Source: Erythrophleum ivorense (taxonomy: Eukaryota > Streptophyta > Magnoliopsida > Fabales > Fabaceae). Taken from it: DNA of 64,000 nt. Each line of letters opens with the position of its first letter. Position 1 is the stretch's first letter. Shown piece by piece: positions 34,671 to 48,379 of the stretch. Both the position numbers and the translations under genes were made by a program. The notes below the pieces were generated by a model that had not been told where the DNA came from, ran no database searches, and saw nothing but the letters and a program-made list of their open reading frames with translations. The DNA lies in the NCBI GenBank assembly GCA_026724425.1, contig JAIUCV010000103.1, positions 1,116,001 through 1,180,000 on the forward strand, in the 5' to 3' direction.

Positions 34671-36109
34671 ACAGGTTCTGCTATATTATCTACCCTTCAT
34701 TGTAATCAAGCTACACTTGTATAGTGAATTATTGACATGAACTAGCACTTGGATTGTGCTTTTGATACCTGTCTCCAAGCTATTTACCTTTGTTGAAAAT
34801 AAATGAGTTGAGAACCAGTGAATACATATCTGAAATAACAAGGAAAGGAACGGTTCTATGGCAGTAGTAACTTAACAGTGATAGTGAGCACTGCAGCCCT
34901 TTGGCTGCAAGCTGGTGAACACACATGTATAAGAGGAAAATAAGATTTCGAAGATACTGAAGTAAATGTTGATAATTTATTTTCGTTGCTCATTCACCAA
35001 TGTCGACAGAATCCGGAGTTACCACTTAGGTTCTTTCATTGCCACTATGCGTTGAATTCCTCCCACCAAGAGCCCCACATCCCATCTATCTAGCAGGTCC
35101 TTGCTTTCCATTAATGCAATCATTTGACAGTCGACACATTCCTCGTCATCACCACCTGAGTGCTCTATGATTCACATACCTTCCTCTCCTTAAATAAGTA
35201 AATCACCTAGCATGAGAAAATATTCAGTCCCGTTGGCACTTAGCAGGGTCCCACAGTGCTTCGAAGGACAGGACAGAAGGGAAGGCTTCGTCTAGGCATT
35301 ATTATAACCCTCGTTTGTTCCTTACAGAATCAACCAATTCAAACTAAACACCTCACTAGTAAGACTTAGGAGGCACCAGTAATAAACAGTACTTACCTAA
35401 ATACTAAGCAAGCTAATTTCGATTATCTCAGCATCACAGACAATATTGTTGAACAGTCAAACACCAGATTCTCAACACTAACAGAGAATAGAAAGTTGCC
35501 TGTGCAGAAATTGCAAGCAACAAAGAGATTCAAAATATTCGAACTCCATGAAATCAGACGAAATTATAGAACATTCTAAAAAGGTATTATAACTTATTAC
35601 CGGAAGAATAACACCTCAAATGACATGTGAAGTGAACAAATTTGGCTCTTTATTGAATCTCCGGGCTCCGGGACTCTTCCAGAATTATACCATATCTATA
35701 AATACAAACAGGGCAAGAGCTCCAGAAGCACCCACATAAAATGGTATAAAGATTTATCTTTATGTCCACAATTGATAGAGAGAACAAATCATACAGCATT
35801 TTCTTTCCTTTTTCGTTCAGAAAAAATCCTTCTCACAGTGGTAGCCTTTTGCACTTATCAATGATATAACTAGAATTAGTTCATGAGGGAAAAAAAATTA
35901 TTTCAACAAAATTAGCAGCGTTGTATGTACTTGCACTGGATTGAAAAAAGATGTTTGGAAGTAAGAACATGTGGTGTGAGGGACTAAGATTTACCATTCT
36001 AAGCCAAACAAGCTATGGAAGAACATACTAGAGCTGAGTTACATCCATCTTAATTTTGCTATGGCTGAGAATTCTCCAGTGCTACATGTGGCAAGACAGG
36101 TAAAGAAGC
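34671..36109. other. SAM gene 3' region with an exon-like island
   Basis: No recognised gene. 35000-35330 is clearly less AT-rich than its surroundings. On the minus strand it contains a consensus donor (TTTAG/gtaagtactg, exon end about 35397), an acceptor (gaatcatag, exon start about 35166) and then a 46-codon open frame ending at about 35025 with ...DDEECVDCQMIAL...LLVGGIQRIVAMKEPKW. This may be a 3'UTR intron of the SAM gene, a small unannotated gene or a noncoding transcript. I do not recognise the peptide. Confidence 0.35.
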
Positions 36110-37066
36110 TTATGAAAACCCCTTCCCAAGCTTCTGAATAGCACAGTACATTTTTCTTCTTGACCCAACTGCGTTTATTCCCATATCTTTGAGATCCTCC
36201 AGTGTCAACATGGGTAAAACCTCATCATCGACCTCATGTATTTCGAATACAGGAGCATATCGACTTAGTCCTAATCCATTAAGCCAAATCCTAACCCCAT
36301 CTTCTCCACAACTCCCTCTTCCACCATTCCCATTCCTATCCCCACTAGTCCCACATTTCCAATCCCTCGCATCCGTATCAGATGGGCCAGATAGCTCAAT
36401 GCCATCGTGATGTTCCCTACCCTCTGAAACCCTAGCCCTAATTGATCTCCTATTACCGTGATAGTGCATCTCTCTGTCATTTCCATGACCTTCAACACCC
36501 AAATTCTCCAGAGAATGAATTGGGCTTTGTTCTTTCAAGGGGCTTTCCGAATTTTCCTTATCAAAATCCCTATACCCATCATCCATGTCTTCACCGGCGC
36601 TATATTTTTCCTCTCCTTCGCCTCCGCCGCCGCCGCCGCCGCCTTCGTCGATTCTGGAAACCCAATTTGATCTGACCCTCTTAGTGGCCGTGGAACCTCT
36701 CTTTTTCGATTCTTTCACTTTCCAGCTACCAATCGCCACACAATCCAAATTGCTTTCTTTATCGTCGTCCTCTAGGGTTTCGTTAAAATCCGCAACACCG
36801 CCTCCCGAACTCAAATTCATCAAAGGTCGAGTCTTCGAGGCTTTACCTGAGGCATTAGAGTCCCTCCTGTGATCAAGACCCAGCTTCCACGGCTTATTGC
36901 TCCGGCGCACATGCGAATCGTACGGCTGGTCTCCGATGTCGCCTAATCTGACACTCGGCCTCCTTTGACGCTTGGACGATGCAACGGCTTCGCAAGAGTT
37001 AACCATCAGCGTTCCTCCACCATTATTCATCTGCTCCTCCGGTGGCTGAATCTCCGCCATTTCCAC
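36110..37066 (-). CDS. SAM-domain protein
   Basis: Single-exon gene, 318 residues, starting MEMAEIQPPEEQ. Only the C-terminus is a known fold: a sterile alpha motif at about 255-318 (VRIWLNGLGLSRYAPVFEIH, EVLPMLTLEDLKDMGI, GSRRKMYCAIQKL), an oligomerisation or RNA/protein-binding module. The rest is disordered and charged, with a basic N-terminal RQRRPSVRLGDIGDQPYDSH motif shared by this plant family, and an acidic middle following eight consecutive glycines encoded by a GGC/GGA repeat (plus strand CCG repeat at about 36620-36642). Nuclear localisation is plausible from KKRG and KR clusters but inferred. A second Met lies two codons in. The ending KLGKGFS is typical for relatives. The protein appears complete and its role unknown. 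Confidence 0.92.
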   Translation of the reverse strand: MEMAEIQPPEEQMNNGGGTLMVNSCEAVASSKRQRRPSVRLGDIGDQPYDSHVRRSNKPWKLGLDHRRDSNASGKASKTRPLMNLSSGGGVADFNETLEDDDKESNLDCVAIGSWKVKESKKRGSTATKRVRSNWVSRIDEGGGGGGGGEGEEKYSAGEDMDDGYRDFDKENSESPLKEQSPIHSLENLGVEGHGNDREMHYHGNRRSIRARVSEGREHHDGIELSGPSDTDARDWKCGTSGDRNGNGGRGSCGEDGVRIWLNGLGLSRYAPVFEIHEVDDEVLPMLTLEDLKDMGINAVGSRRKMYCAIQKLGKGFS

Positions 37067-40000
37067 TTGTTGGAGAAGAAATCTTGTAATTAAAAAATGC
37101 GCAAGATTCGCTAATGTTTCTAGAAAGAAGGGTTCTCGGGTGAGATGGAGAGAAATTATGATTGAGATTTTGGGGAGTGAGATGTAACAGATTAGAACAG
37201 AGAGAGAATCGCAGCTGCAGAGAGTGGAGTAGATGAAGAAGCGACAGGAGTGCGTGTAGCGAAGCTGGGGAACTCGACGCCTGGCGTTGGAAGTTTGAAG
37301 AAATTGCTTGATTTGCCCTCTGCAGTCTCCAATCTATATGGACGCGTGTACCCACTATGACTTGCTTAAATTATTTTTTTTAAATATTATATTTAAAGAT
37401 ATTTATATTAAAAATGTTTTAAATTTTAAAATCATTTTTAATGATAAAAATAAAAAATTTTAACTTTGAATTATAATTTTTTAATATACATTAAATTTAT
37501 ATTAAAAAATATTTTAAAATCATTTAAAAATTTAAAATCTTCCGTATAAATATTTTTAATTTATAGTCATTCACAATAATTATTTCAATTATTTTTCATT
37601 CTATGTCCTATAACATTTACATGTCAATATTTTAAATTTATTCTTGGGTGAATGGCCTATTTTTAAGTAAATTATTAAAATAAAAGTTTTAATTGAAACA
37701 AACTTTAAATAACTTTAAATCTTGATTGGACTAAAGTTCTTGACCCAAAAAAAAAAAGCTAGGTTAAATTTAAAAGGGAAGCTAGAGTTGATTCATTTAA
37801 GAAATAAGTTAAGGATTACATTTTACATAATTTTATTTATGTTTCATTATCAAATTCTTTAATAAATAAATAACATAAGTAGCAAAAGATTTTTTAATAC
37901 TTAATTATATGATATTCTGCTATAAAAATCATATATTTATATGCCAAAATAATATATTTATCATATTTTTTGTTAGAAAATTTGATAATAAAAATATAAA
38001 AATATAATTAAAATTTTTTAATAAACTAAAGCAGTCGAGTGGAGTTTTAAGTGCAGTTAAGATTTGCATTTTCAAAGGAACATTTTGAAAATAGTTGATG
38101 AAAGTACCAGGCATATACAGTATTGCAACTATGTTATGGATAAATAGTCAAAGATTACAAATTGGGCCAACATCTAGGCATTGACCTAGTTTTCAACACT
38201 AGTTGCCATCCAAATTGGTTAAGTCTAAAACGAATGATGTTTATGGACCCAATCACATTCATACCCAACATGAATCAAGTTTCAAAATGGGTTCAGGCTA
38301 AAGGACCTTAAATTAATTAAAAAAAGTAAAGTTCAGTAAAAGCCCAAATTCAGCTTGGTGGGCTGAATCTTGTATTGTTTAGGCAGCCCGTTTATCTGGC
38401 CCATTCGAACCAACAGAGTTTTTATATTCAGGTTGACTACTTTATTTCTTCAACAAAAAAGTAATGGGTTAGATTGATAAACGAATAAAAATCATGCCTT
38501 TTGTTTTGAGCTCATAAAAGTGGAAATTTCTATGATATAAATAATGTATTGTTTAACGAACATTTAACACTGATTTACAATATTGTTGAACAAATCAAAT
38601 CAATCTCATTCACTCCATTTCTCTTAAAAGTTAAGTACCACATTATAAGAGTTTTTCGCCATGGTCCTCGTACAATGCCTCTCAAAAAGGCATAAAAATC
38701 CCCACATGATAGGCACAAATTTTATTTGCCACAGAATATTCTCCTCCCCATTTATTGCTTAATAGAAAAATAAAATTTGTCATGCTTACCTAAAATTAGG
38801 TTAAAAATGTTATCAAAACCAAAAGTTTCAATCATAATATTTTCTCAAGTGCCTGCTTTTAACATACATAAATTATTTTGTAACAGTTTATTCCATCATA
38901 ATAAGAGGATGGTTGGTTGGCTGTTTAATTAATCAATAGCCAACTAAAAAAATTCCATAAAACAAAAACAAATGGATGGGGTCAATGTTAGCTAGCTTAA
39001 CTAATTGAAGGGATTCATCTCTTGTGAATAGTTTGAATTTTCCCTTCTAATTATTTTACTTGATAATCAATCTCTGAAGAAATTTGTTATTGAACGCCTC
39101 TTTGGTAGGAGGTTGGAATGAAAAATTTTTGAAAAATATTCATTATATTTTTATAATTATTACTTAATATTATATATTCATATATTTATATATTTTTTAA
39201 AGTAAGGGCATGATAGTTATTTTTATCTATAAAATTATTATTTTTATTTCTTTTTTTATTCATAATTTTCTATATACCAAATGAATCTCATTAAATAGCT
39301 TTTTTTAGAGAATGAAGTTTCTTAAAAATAATTTTTTGAGTTAAGCCTTTGCTAACTTTTTAAAATTTTCAAACTTATCCTTTAGTTTCTAATTGATAAT
39401 ATTAGAATAATTTACTTTTACTATCAATTTTATTTAAAAAAAAAAAAGAAGTGAGTGGGTTGTAAACTTAAAATTTTAAAAATGTATTGTTTAAATTTAA
39501 GACAAGTCATGTTTTAAGTGTAAAAAGATATAACTATCGATTGTAAAATCAAACCAGGACAATTAATTCAATTGAAAAATTGGTATATGAACCTACTATT
39601 TGATCAAGAGGAGCTTGGCAATACAAAAATTCAAACTATGTCCTTCCGACATGTTTCTAAGGGTCTTCTCCTCTCAAGCCACAAACCTTGTTCATTAGTA
39701 ATATGCAAACATTTAATATAAAGCTCTTATTATGATTTTGTTTGGGCCAATCAAAACAGCCCACAAGATTCAAACATGTGACCTTTGGAATGACCAGTAA
39801 CACTTTTTCCATTAAGCCATCATGTGTTGTTCCACTAATAGTTGCAGAGTTTTGACATAATATATGGGAAATAAAAATAAAGTTCATATAAAACTTTTAT
39901 TAAAATTATATTAAATATATTTTTAAATAAATTAATAAAACTGATTCAACTAAGATTTGACTATGATTCCACTACTAAACTATCAACCATTCTCTTTATC

Positions 40001-41027
40001 AATTTAATAATTAGTCTAATTTTTTACAACACCAGATGTAATTGTGGATGCTTCTTCCAATTAAATCAATGTCACCTTCTATCTTCTTTCTCTGAGGACC
40101 AAAAGGGACAAAGGCAATTAAATGCCCTAAGTGGCCATGCCTTATGCATGCGTGTTTGCTTCTTCCTCCCCTCATGTAGGACCATATCTGTGGGCCCCAT
40201 GAGCCCATTGGGCCATTGGCTTCTATCTATCTAGCTACCATCTCCTGCAGCACCGTCTGAACAAGGTTGGTCCCCCTCCCCTTCCCTATGGCACCCCTCA
40301 TGTACATGAAATAGGATGATCTCATGTCCTTATCTTCTCCCAACATTGCAATTTCTATGTCCTTTCTTTTGCACCAAACACAACTTGCTTGCTCGTGGCT
40401 TAGTTCTTCACTGTTTTTTAGCGCATTCTTAGTTCAACCAGCCGGAGCATGTTTTCTCTGGTCTTTCTTATGTTTCTGGCAACTAAATTATCAACTTGTA
40501 CATTTTTTAGATAGTGTTTGGTTAATGAAAATTTTAGCTTTCCAAACATTTCAAAACTCATTTGTAAGATATTTGGGTGCAGGATATGACTTGTGTGTTG
40601 TATATCTTATGTACATCTTTTTTTTTTTTCTTTTTAAGAAAACTCTATTTCCATCCTGAATAGATAAATAGAGTTTTAAATTTGACCTCCCTAGATTATT
40701 TTCTTGAATTTAATTAATTAATCATAAAGATGCTTGCTATGTTTCCATTTCATCTTATTTTTATTAAATATTTAATGTCAAACCTAATAATTTGTTGATT
40801 TCAATGTTAGGTGGTAACAAATGACATCAAAACTAACAAACTATTAGGTTTAACATTAAACTTTGGATGAAAACCAGATGAAAGGATAACTTCGCAAATA
40901 TTGTAATAATTGAGAGACTATAAATTAAAAGAAATTATCTATAAAAAATTAAATTAAAAACTAGAAATTTAAATAAGATTTCTTTTTCAATTTATTTTAT
41001 ATAAATTTCTACACACTAAGAAAAGAT

Positions 41028-41182
41028 TTAAATGCACTTTTGGTTTGTCTAATTTTAAAAAAGTTTTAATTTGACCCTCTTAATTTAAAAATAGACCAAT
41101 GTGGATATGATTGGTCTATTTTTAAATTAAGACGGTCAAATTAAAATTTTTATGAAATTAGACGGACCAAAAATGCATTTAA
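41028..41182. repeat. Foldback MITE-like element
   Basis: Two 72 bp arms (41028-41099 and 41111-41182) are inverted copies with about 8 mismatches around an 11 bp loop. Ends are TTAAATGCA...TGCATTTAA, and the arm tips next to the loop are AATAGACCAA/TTGGTCTATT. No coding. The arms carry TTTGACC and GGTTTGTCTAA motifs. Confidence 0.9.
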
Positions 41183-44100
41183 GTCAAGAAAATTAATTAC
41201 ATTTAAAAATAATTAAGAATTAGTTGAATATTGGAAAGAGATAAAGGAAAAAAAAAAGTGAAGTGGATAAAAAGAGAAAAAGTAGATTTTATATATACTT
41301 TTACTCTAACAGAATAGTACACTGAATAGGAGATGATCTAAATTAAATAAGATAATTAATTATATAATCTACCTTTAATTAAGTCTCTTTTCTTAGTTCT
41401 CTCCACGGTGGTTAAAGTGAAGATGGAATCTCAAATCACTGGCACCCACTATAATAAATCAATGTATGTGATTGGATATGAACCATGCCCGACAAAGTGT
41501 ATCTACCAACAATTAGATCCTCAATGATGCATTAATCTTCCAAATAATCACCATTATACGACAGACAAAAAGGCAACGTACATAAAATTACAATTGATTT
41601 CAACGAGTAGTACTTATGATTAATTGGCATCTAATCAGACTGGTCTATTCATGCGTGATTAGTAACTTAATGATTACTATATGAAATGAGGTTTTCGAAT
41701 AATATGATTAATTAATGTTGTATTAGACCTCCAATCATATAATTACGTTGAGCCTTAAGATCTCAAGTATCACTCGTTTTCAATCAACATCCAAGTTGAG
41801 GATTGCACCAAAAGCAAAGATATAGGTATATCCATACAAAGATGTCGGCTAAGTAAGAAGACAAACAATCCGATTAGGCTTAGGAGTCTCGTAATATTTA
41901 TGTTTTCTTCTAAAACGGCATGACAACGTCATCAGATTGTGACACAACTTTAGATACTATATTCATGCAGTTCCTCTGATATAATGGTAAAACATTATTG
42001 CTTGAACTTACTAATTTGTGCCACTTTTAATTCTTTGGATTAGCCAATAGCATCAATCCATTTCATGCATGTATATGTTGGTGTCTTTATGACGTGGCGG
42101 TTTCCCAATGATAAGCACATTGACGTGAGTTTGGGAAAATACTATGGCTACGGTAATAGCTATGGCTTTATCCCCTTCTTCTCGGGAACTGAAGCCAGAA
42201 ATTCATGTTCTAAAGTAGTAATAAAGGTTATAAAAGGAAGAGAAGGCTCTGGGAGTATTTACGTGGACACCAACTGATTATAAAGAGGGACATATATATC
42301 ACACACTTAGGAGGTTGATTTGTACAAGCTTATGTATACTCAAAATCTTTTTTCTCCTTCTATCTTTAATTAGAAGCTAAGCTTTGCCAAAAGTTACAAT
42401 CTTTCTTTTTCTTTTTTTTTTTTCTAAAAAAACCATACGAGGAAGACAGTTTGACAAGTGTCATGCTAGCTAATAATGCATATTTTTCTTTATATTTAAA
42501 AGTTAACTTGCGGTTTGGATGCTGAATTGTCATATGGGTCAGCATGCAAAGACAAGAGATCTACAATATTAATTAACTTGCTTGTGATATTGGGAGACAA
42601 TTCCAGTGTTCTTTGACAGCAAAACTGTAGGTGTTTCTGTCACAAGATTCCCTTCAAACCATTTTCCAGTTAACTGATAATAACTATGGATTGTGAGAAA
42701 ATATTTTGCAGAGAGCTAAAGCTGCTCCACAAGAAAACATTATTGAAGTTCAATATATATATATATATATATATAGAACATTAAATAAGCAATGATCATA
42801 ATATAGCAGAGAGGTGTACCAGAAACAATGCCATTACTGCATTTCTAGTCGGTTCAGGGAAGAAGGGTCCTAGTCTATATCATAAAATGTTAAAAGCAGG
42901 GGGGACCCTTCAATTGCAGATGGATGTGTTGGTGAGCAACAAATATGATACAGCATTTATTACTTTAGGTATTAAAAATTCTTCATTTATTAAACAACTG
43001 TTAATTTGGTAGCATTTTGTGGTCTTCTCGAACAACTTTTTGGTTGGGAAGTATTTTTGAGCTTTGATATGTTACTTTTTCTTGACTTAACTTATAGGGG
43101 CCAAGTGGCTAATTCGCTATCTACCAAGAGAACAGAACAAAATTTGTTACGTTGTCCAAATCCAGCATCGATTGGTCATGATTTGAAAAGTATATGGTAT
43201 TCGTGAACCATTACTGCCCCTCACCTTTAATCGATTTATGCATGGTGGACACCAAATACTCAGATCTTTCTCAAGTATGAAGGAGTTGATTCTAGAGTAG
43301 ACTAGTATCCATGCTTCTTAGGGAAAGAGATGAAACCAGCGATTGCTGAGCAAGGATTGAGTCTCTTTTCTTTTAAAAACTAACAGTTTGACAAGAAATC
43401 AAAACCCAATTGGTACACAGCCTCTGAAAAATTCTCGGGCGAACTTGATATGAATCAAATTAATCATAAATAGATATGAAAGCATGTTAAAACTAAGTAC
43501 TACTCAAATGACTATATGTCTCTTTATAATTTATTTAGTCTAAATAAATCAAATCTATCTTAAAATTGATATATAGAAAAGGACGGTGTGTATGATTGGT
43601 GAGGAAAAGGCAGCATGTGGGTCGACAGAGGGAACAAGTGGAACACAAAATCCACATGGACTGTCTAAAACCATAGCAGCAAAGCTTAATAAGAAAGAAA
43701 AATTCTTCTAGTTGCTTGGGGGATGGAATTCTGTTTTTTTCTTCATTTTATATTCATTAATTTCTCTTGGCGAGTAAACGATATGTCTCTCTTCCTTGAC
43801 TACCTTTTTAAAAAAAAAAAACCTTTTTCGAATTATCACTCCCATGTTAAAGGCTACTTTTCATGTTTTATCTAATCATATCTTAAAACCCATCTTCAGT
43901 TACTATAAGGGTATATGTTTTGACCATGAGTGTCAAATTTTAACTGCACCTAACTGTAGAAGAAAGCATCTTGTAAGGTAGAATCAATGGCAGATCATGT
44001 TCTTTTACATCCTTGAATATGTGGGCCATTTGAAAAGCCAAACACAGTAATATAGGGGGAAAAATGAAAATGAAACCCAATTAAAAAAAAAAAAAGCTTT

Positions 44101-44234
44101 ACTGCTCTTGGTCATTTTCAGTTGACAAAGATTTTCATATCAATTTTAAGGCGACATCCGGGAGGCGTCTTTGTTTTCACACCAGCATCTCCCAAACTCA
44201 TTGATGAAATTCTGCTATTGATAGGGCAAATTTG

Positions 44235-44305
44235 AAACCATAGCTTCTGAAATTAAGCTGAAGCTGTTAGAAGACTTAAAGCCTACTTTTGAGTAGCTAT
44301 GGTTT
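44235..44305. repeat. Small hairpin
   Basis: AAACCATAGCT at 44235-44245 is perfectly inverted at 44295-44305, with looser pairing inside (AGCTTCT/AGAAG). It resembles short hAT-type foldbacks common in plants; no mature miRNA is recognised in it. Confidence 0.45.
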
Positions 44306-45717
44306 GGAATTCATTAACGATAAGACACTTTGTGCGTGGCATCATAAAGGAATGGAATTTCTCATGTTTTTAAGTAATGAAGTCATTCATAAAAGTCCAA
44401 GTCTTATGAATTTTAAATCCGTTCGTTTGAGTAAAACTTCGAAGAGAACCAATTAATTAAGCACATCTTTATAAGCTATCGGTAAGCGTGTCGGAGAACT
44501 TTGACATTTCTAACTTGGACATGACAAGTTTTGGCAGAGGTTCAACGCATACGGTTTGGTCGTTCTGTCCCAAATACAGAGGGACAGAACTTGCCCTGTT
44601 TACAGAGAAAAATTGTCCCTCCTTGTTTGTTTCATTTTTATTGTCTTTTATTGGGTGAGGGGGGACTGACTGGTAATTTGATACAAAGGAGTTTAGTTGA
44701 GAAAAACCGCAGCTACTGTCATAGAAGTTCTTCTGCACATTAAAATTAAGTGAAAAAGAAAACGTAGATGCTCTGTCCATGGCTGATCCACTCCATAATA
44801 ATAATTTAAGAAAAACCATAATAATGCCAAACCTCTGAAGATTCTGCAGATAACATATACATGAAGCTAACTGAACAAACAACTGCGTGACTCGTCATGT
44901 CAAGAACATGATAATAGCATCAACCTCTCATTTCTCAATAACGGTGAAATTAACTGTAGCAACGGAATAACGGCCACCACAAGAATTTTTTTTTTAATAA
45001 TTTACATGATTGAAATAATCTATTCAATGTCTGATGTCTTTAGGATTGACATAGAGCATCTTGGAAAAAGTGCAGAGTTAAAAAGTTGACAGGAGCAGAA
45101 CAATGGATCTAGAAAAGATATGGTCTTGTTTGGTCGGTAGTATATGTCCTCTGGGTTCTTCATCCATTGATTTTGCCGCCCTTTATTCATGTCCAAAGGC
45201 CACTTTAATCTGATGGACTAGGAACCAAACCAGAGCGTTGTGGCACTGGCAAGTGGCAACCAATTCTAATTCTTCTTCCTTCAACTGATAATATGATACT
45301 AAGCGTAGCTTTGGTTTTTCGAGCATAAAAATTTCTTTCACTGATTCCCGTGGCTGTTTGGAATTTCCGTACCTACTGGAATAGATAAATCCTCTGGAAA
45401 AAAAAAAAAGAAAACAAAAGGGTGAGAAAAAATATAATAACAGATATGTAAAACTTTTATTATTATTTATTAGGCAGGATTTGTGAGCTGACAACTTGTT
45501 TGTTGCGTTGTAGGGCAGCTGTGTATATATTTATTGTTAATGAAAGAAACATAAGCTGTTGTCGATCGCATATGGATGCAGAAACTTTTGTCGTTGGTCT
45601 TCTACGTCCCAGAATTGACTACCTGCGTCCTGAAAATGATGTTTTTGTCAGAATCAGGAAAAGAGAAAAAACCCCTTCTTAATCTATTGTAAAAAATCTT
45701 TTATTCTTTGGTCATTT

Positions 45718-47243
45718 CTAGAATACCTCAGAGAAGACATTTGACCTCTGTCCTTGAAGGAAAAAAGAAGCTGAATTGTCCAAAGGATAGTCATTAGCAG
45801 TGGGAAAGCCAGTGGCGACGGCGGCGGCGGCAATGGTGGTTGTATCAGCAAAAGTTGTGACCTGGTTGGGGCAGCATTGTGGCACAGATGGTAGTGGTGA
45901 TGCCATGCAATTTGATTCCTGAATATTTCAAAGACACAAATTTTCAGTAAACTTATTTATTCGAGTCTAGTTCATATAAAACAGCACATGTAAATCAATC
46001 TGTTTTACTTCATCACCTCTGGTCTAACCATGGGGATGTCTAGGTCCATTGTGAAGTCACAGAAGATGGGATTCACAGAAGCAAGTTTCATCGACAAGAA
46101 CTGCAGAATACAGAGGCATAGCTAGCTTGTTAGTTTTACTTATTGTAGGTAATGAACAAAATGGAATCACTAGAAAAGAATCTGGAGTTGATGATACCTC
46201 CACTTGATTTTGTAGGGACTGAACATAATTGATTATTTCATCCAACATGAGGGCCTTCCCGGTTACCTGTATATATAAAAACCAAACCACATAAAGCAAT
46301 CAGAAGATCTGAGAGAAACATATAGATAAACTTTTCAACCAAGATACATCTCAAGAGAGAGAGAGGAAAAAAAAAACGAACTCCAATTTACCTTGTCACA
46401 GCCTGGCACAAGTCGCTGCAACATCTTCATCCTCTCACTTATTTTCTCTCTTCTTACCTGAAACATCCACAATGAGACATGAAATTTTGGTCATTTCAGG
46501 AATTTCTATGTCCAAATAGCTGTATCTAACAGCAAAGGTGACCCAAAGTTTAAAGTTGTTAAGGAGGGTGTAATTTATTTACCCTTTCAGCTAGGCTGTG
46601 GCTATCCGTTGCCTGACCCCTTCTTGCTCTTACGTGGATATAACCTGTTGGAGGCTCTTCAGGACTCTTTTTCTGGTTCTTCTTCTCGTCTTTTGGCTTA
46701 TCCCTTTCTTTCACCTCACCATTATTGCTCTTCTTTTGTTTCTTGTTTCTTTGGCTTGTAGCTTTCTATTGAACATAAGCACAACGCAATCAAACAAGGA
46801 TAATCAATATTTGGTGGCAAAATTTTGAAATTAAGCGCGCCCTCCATCATAAAGCTAGAACAAAGAACTCAAATTTAAAGTTAATCTACCTTAGATTGAG
46901 GAGAACTCAAGGAAGACCGATTTCTGTTTCTCCTCTTCTTCTCCATAGGAGTCACCTTCTGAGTGACCTGCTCACCAGGTTCAAGCTTATCCAATACCAC
47001 GGAGGTCTCAGGACTCTGGTTTTTGGTCACAGAAGAAGGCTCATTATCACTCATGTTAAACTTGGAGCTTTGATCAACGCAGCTATTTTCCTGATTTGTG
47101 AAATTAAAAGATATGTCGTGAAACTGAGGAGGAGCGGGGTTTATATGCGCTTGATCAGTGAAAGCTGTCATCTTTATGAACGCATTAGAGAACAATGGAG
47201 AGTCAACAAGAGAAGGATGGTATTGGAATGAAAAAGCTGCCAT
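45718..47243 (-). CDS. bHLH transcription factor, BEE-like (subfamily XII)
   Basis: Six exons with GT-AG junctions: 46890-47243, 46583-46765, 46392-46457, 46198-46266, 46017-46100 and 45718-45918. All joins are codon-aligned, giving 318 residues. The N-terminus (MAAFSFQYHPSLVDSPLF) is followed by a basic stretch (EKKRRNRNRS) and a Lys-rich acidic linker. The conserved block [36 protein letters not shown] opens the bHLH. The basic region has His, Glu and Arg at the H-E-R spacing ([10 protein letters not shown]), which reads the E/G-box. The helix-loop-helix continues through exons 3-5 (LVPGCDKVTGKALMLDEIIN, YVQSLQNQVEFLSMKLASVN). The 66-residue C-terminus is Ala/Pro/Thr-rich. Relatives such as BEE1-3 act in brassinosteroid-promoted growth; this role is inferred. 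Membership is firm, exact orthologue is not. Confidence 0.93.
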
Positions 47244-48379
47244 GACAGAAGGTGTGCGTGGGATTTGAAAATGGAGGTTATGCAGAGAGTAATAGGAGAA
47301 GAAAGAAGAAAGGATAATGGGTCTGTGCCATAACTCGGAGGGCAGATCTCAATATATAGGAAAATTTTGAAAAATATTTATTATATTTTTATAGTTATTA
47401 TTGAATAATATTTATTTATTCTATAAATATTGGCACAAAAATTTGCTGATGTGACTCACTTTAATGCAAAGTGGTCCAGGGCAGGGCATTGACTAGTCCA
47501 ATCTCATCAACTCAAATTACCAATGCCAGTAACAAAAGAATATTTGGTTAGCTAATATAAAAAAATAAATATAAAAAGCGACATAATAAATATTTATTAT
47601 ATTTTTATTTATAAAAATATATTTTGATAGTCAAAATAATAATTATAAAAATATAATAAATATTACAAAAATTACATAAAATAATACATTTACGTTGTGA
47701 TTAAATGTGTTCAGTATTCCAGAAAAGAAAAAAGGGAGATGCTGAAAGGATAAGCTGATTTTGGGACTGGTTTGTTGGTGACGTTGATGCGTCATATTTA
47801 CGAACAGCTTCAGTGCAAAAAGTTTCAGGGTTAGTATTGTCCTTTGCCCGAAAAACGCGGAGTTATTAATCTTATAAATAGGGAATTAAATTTGCAGGCA
47901 ATATATAAGAAAGCATTTAACAAGATCAAATAGTGAATTAATGAACAAATTAATTCAAACATCACTTGGATATTTTTTTAAAGAATAATAATCTTTGAAC
48001 AATGAAAGATTCACTACATACAAGGGGATAAGATTTTGTTTGGATTTTTATGGAGGAAATGAGAAATACCTTGAAAATAAATAATCACGAAAATGTGAGG
48101 CGAATATTCGGATGGATATCACATGTGGAAATGAACAACATCGTCAGTTGAAGACAACAGAATTATTGAATGAGGAGCGGAGCGATAAAGTACAAAACAG
48201 GTTATAATTGTTTAAAATAACACACACACACACACACGAAATTTGGACATTGATAAACAAAATCAATAAAAAAGAAGGGAAATAATAACATCACTTCATA
48301 ATATTATTTGCTAAAAGGCTTATCATTAATATGTTAAATTTAACTTTTTTACACGAGGGTTAAAATTTGTAAGGTTCAA

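Larger units (their letters stand above)
37067..45717. other. Long spacer, no supported protein gene
   Basis: 8.6 kb between the SAM and bHLH genes. 37067-37360 is the SAM leader (CT/GA-rich). The rest is mostly AT-rich. It contains a clean foldback at 41028-41182, a small hairpin at 44235-44305, a TA run at about 42751-42773 and several low-complexity T/A tracts. The longest open frame (44469-44882, minus, 137 codons) is not recognised and its codon content looks random. The last few hundred bases are probably bHLH 3'UTR. Confidence 0.5.

Noticed and set aside
44235..44305. Hairpin considered as a further miRNA precursor
   Set aside because: Stem only 11 bp perfect and no known mature miRNA sequence; short foldback repeat is more likely.
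44469..44882. 137-codon minus-strand open frame
   Set aside because: Longest in its spacer but with no recognisable motif, splice partner or codon pattern; kept only as a note.
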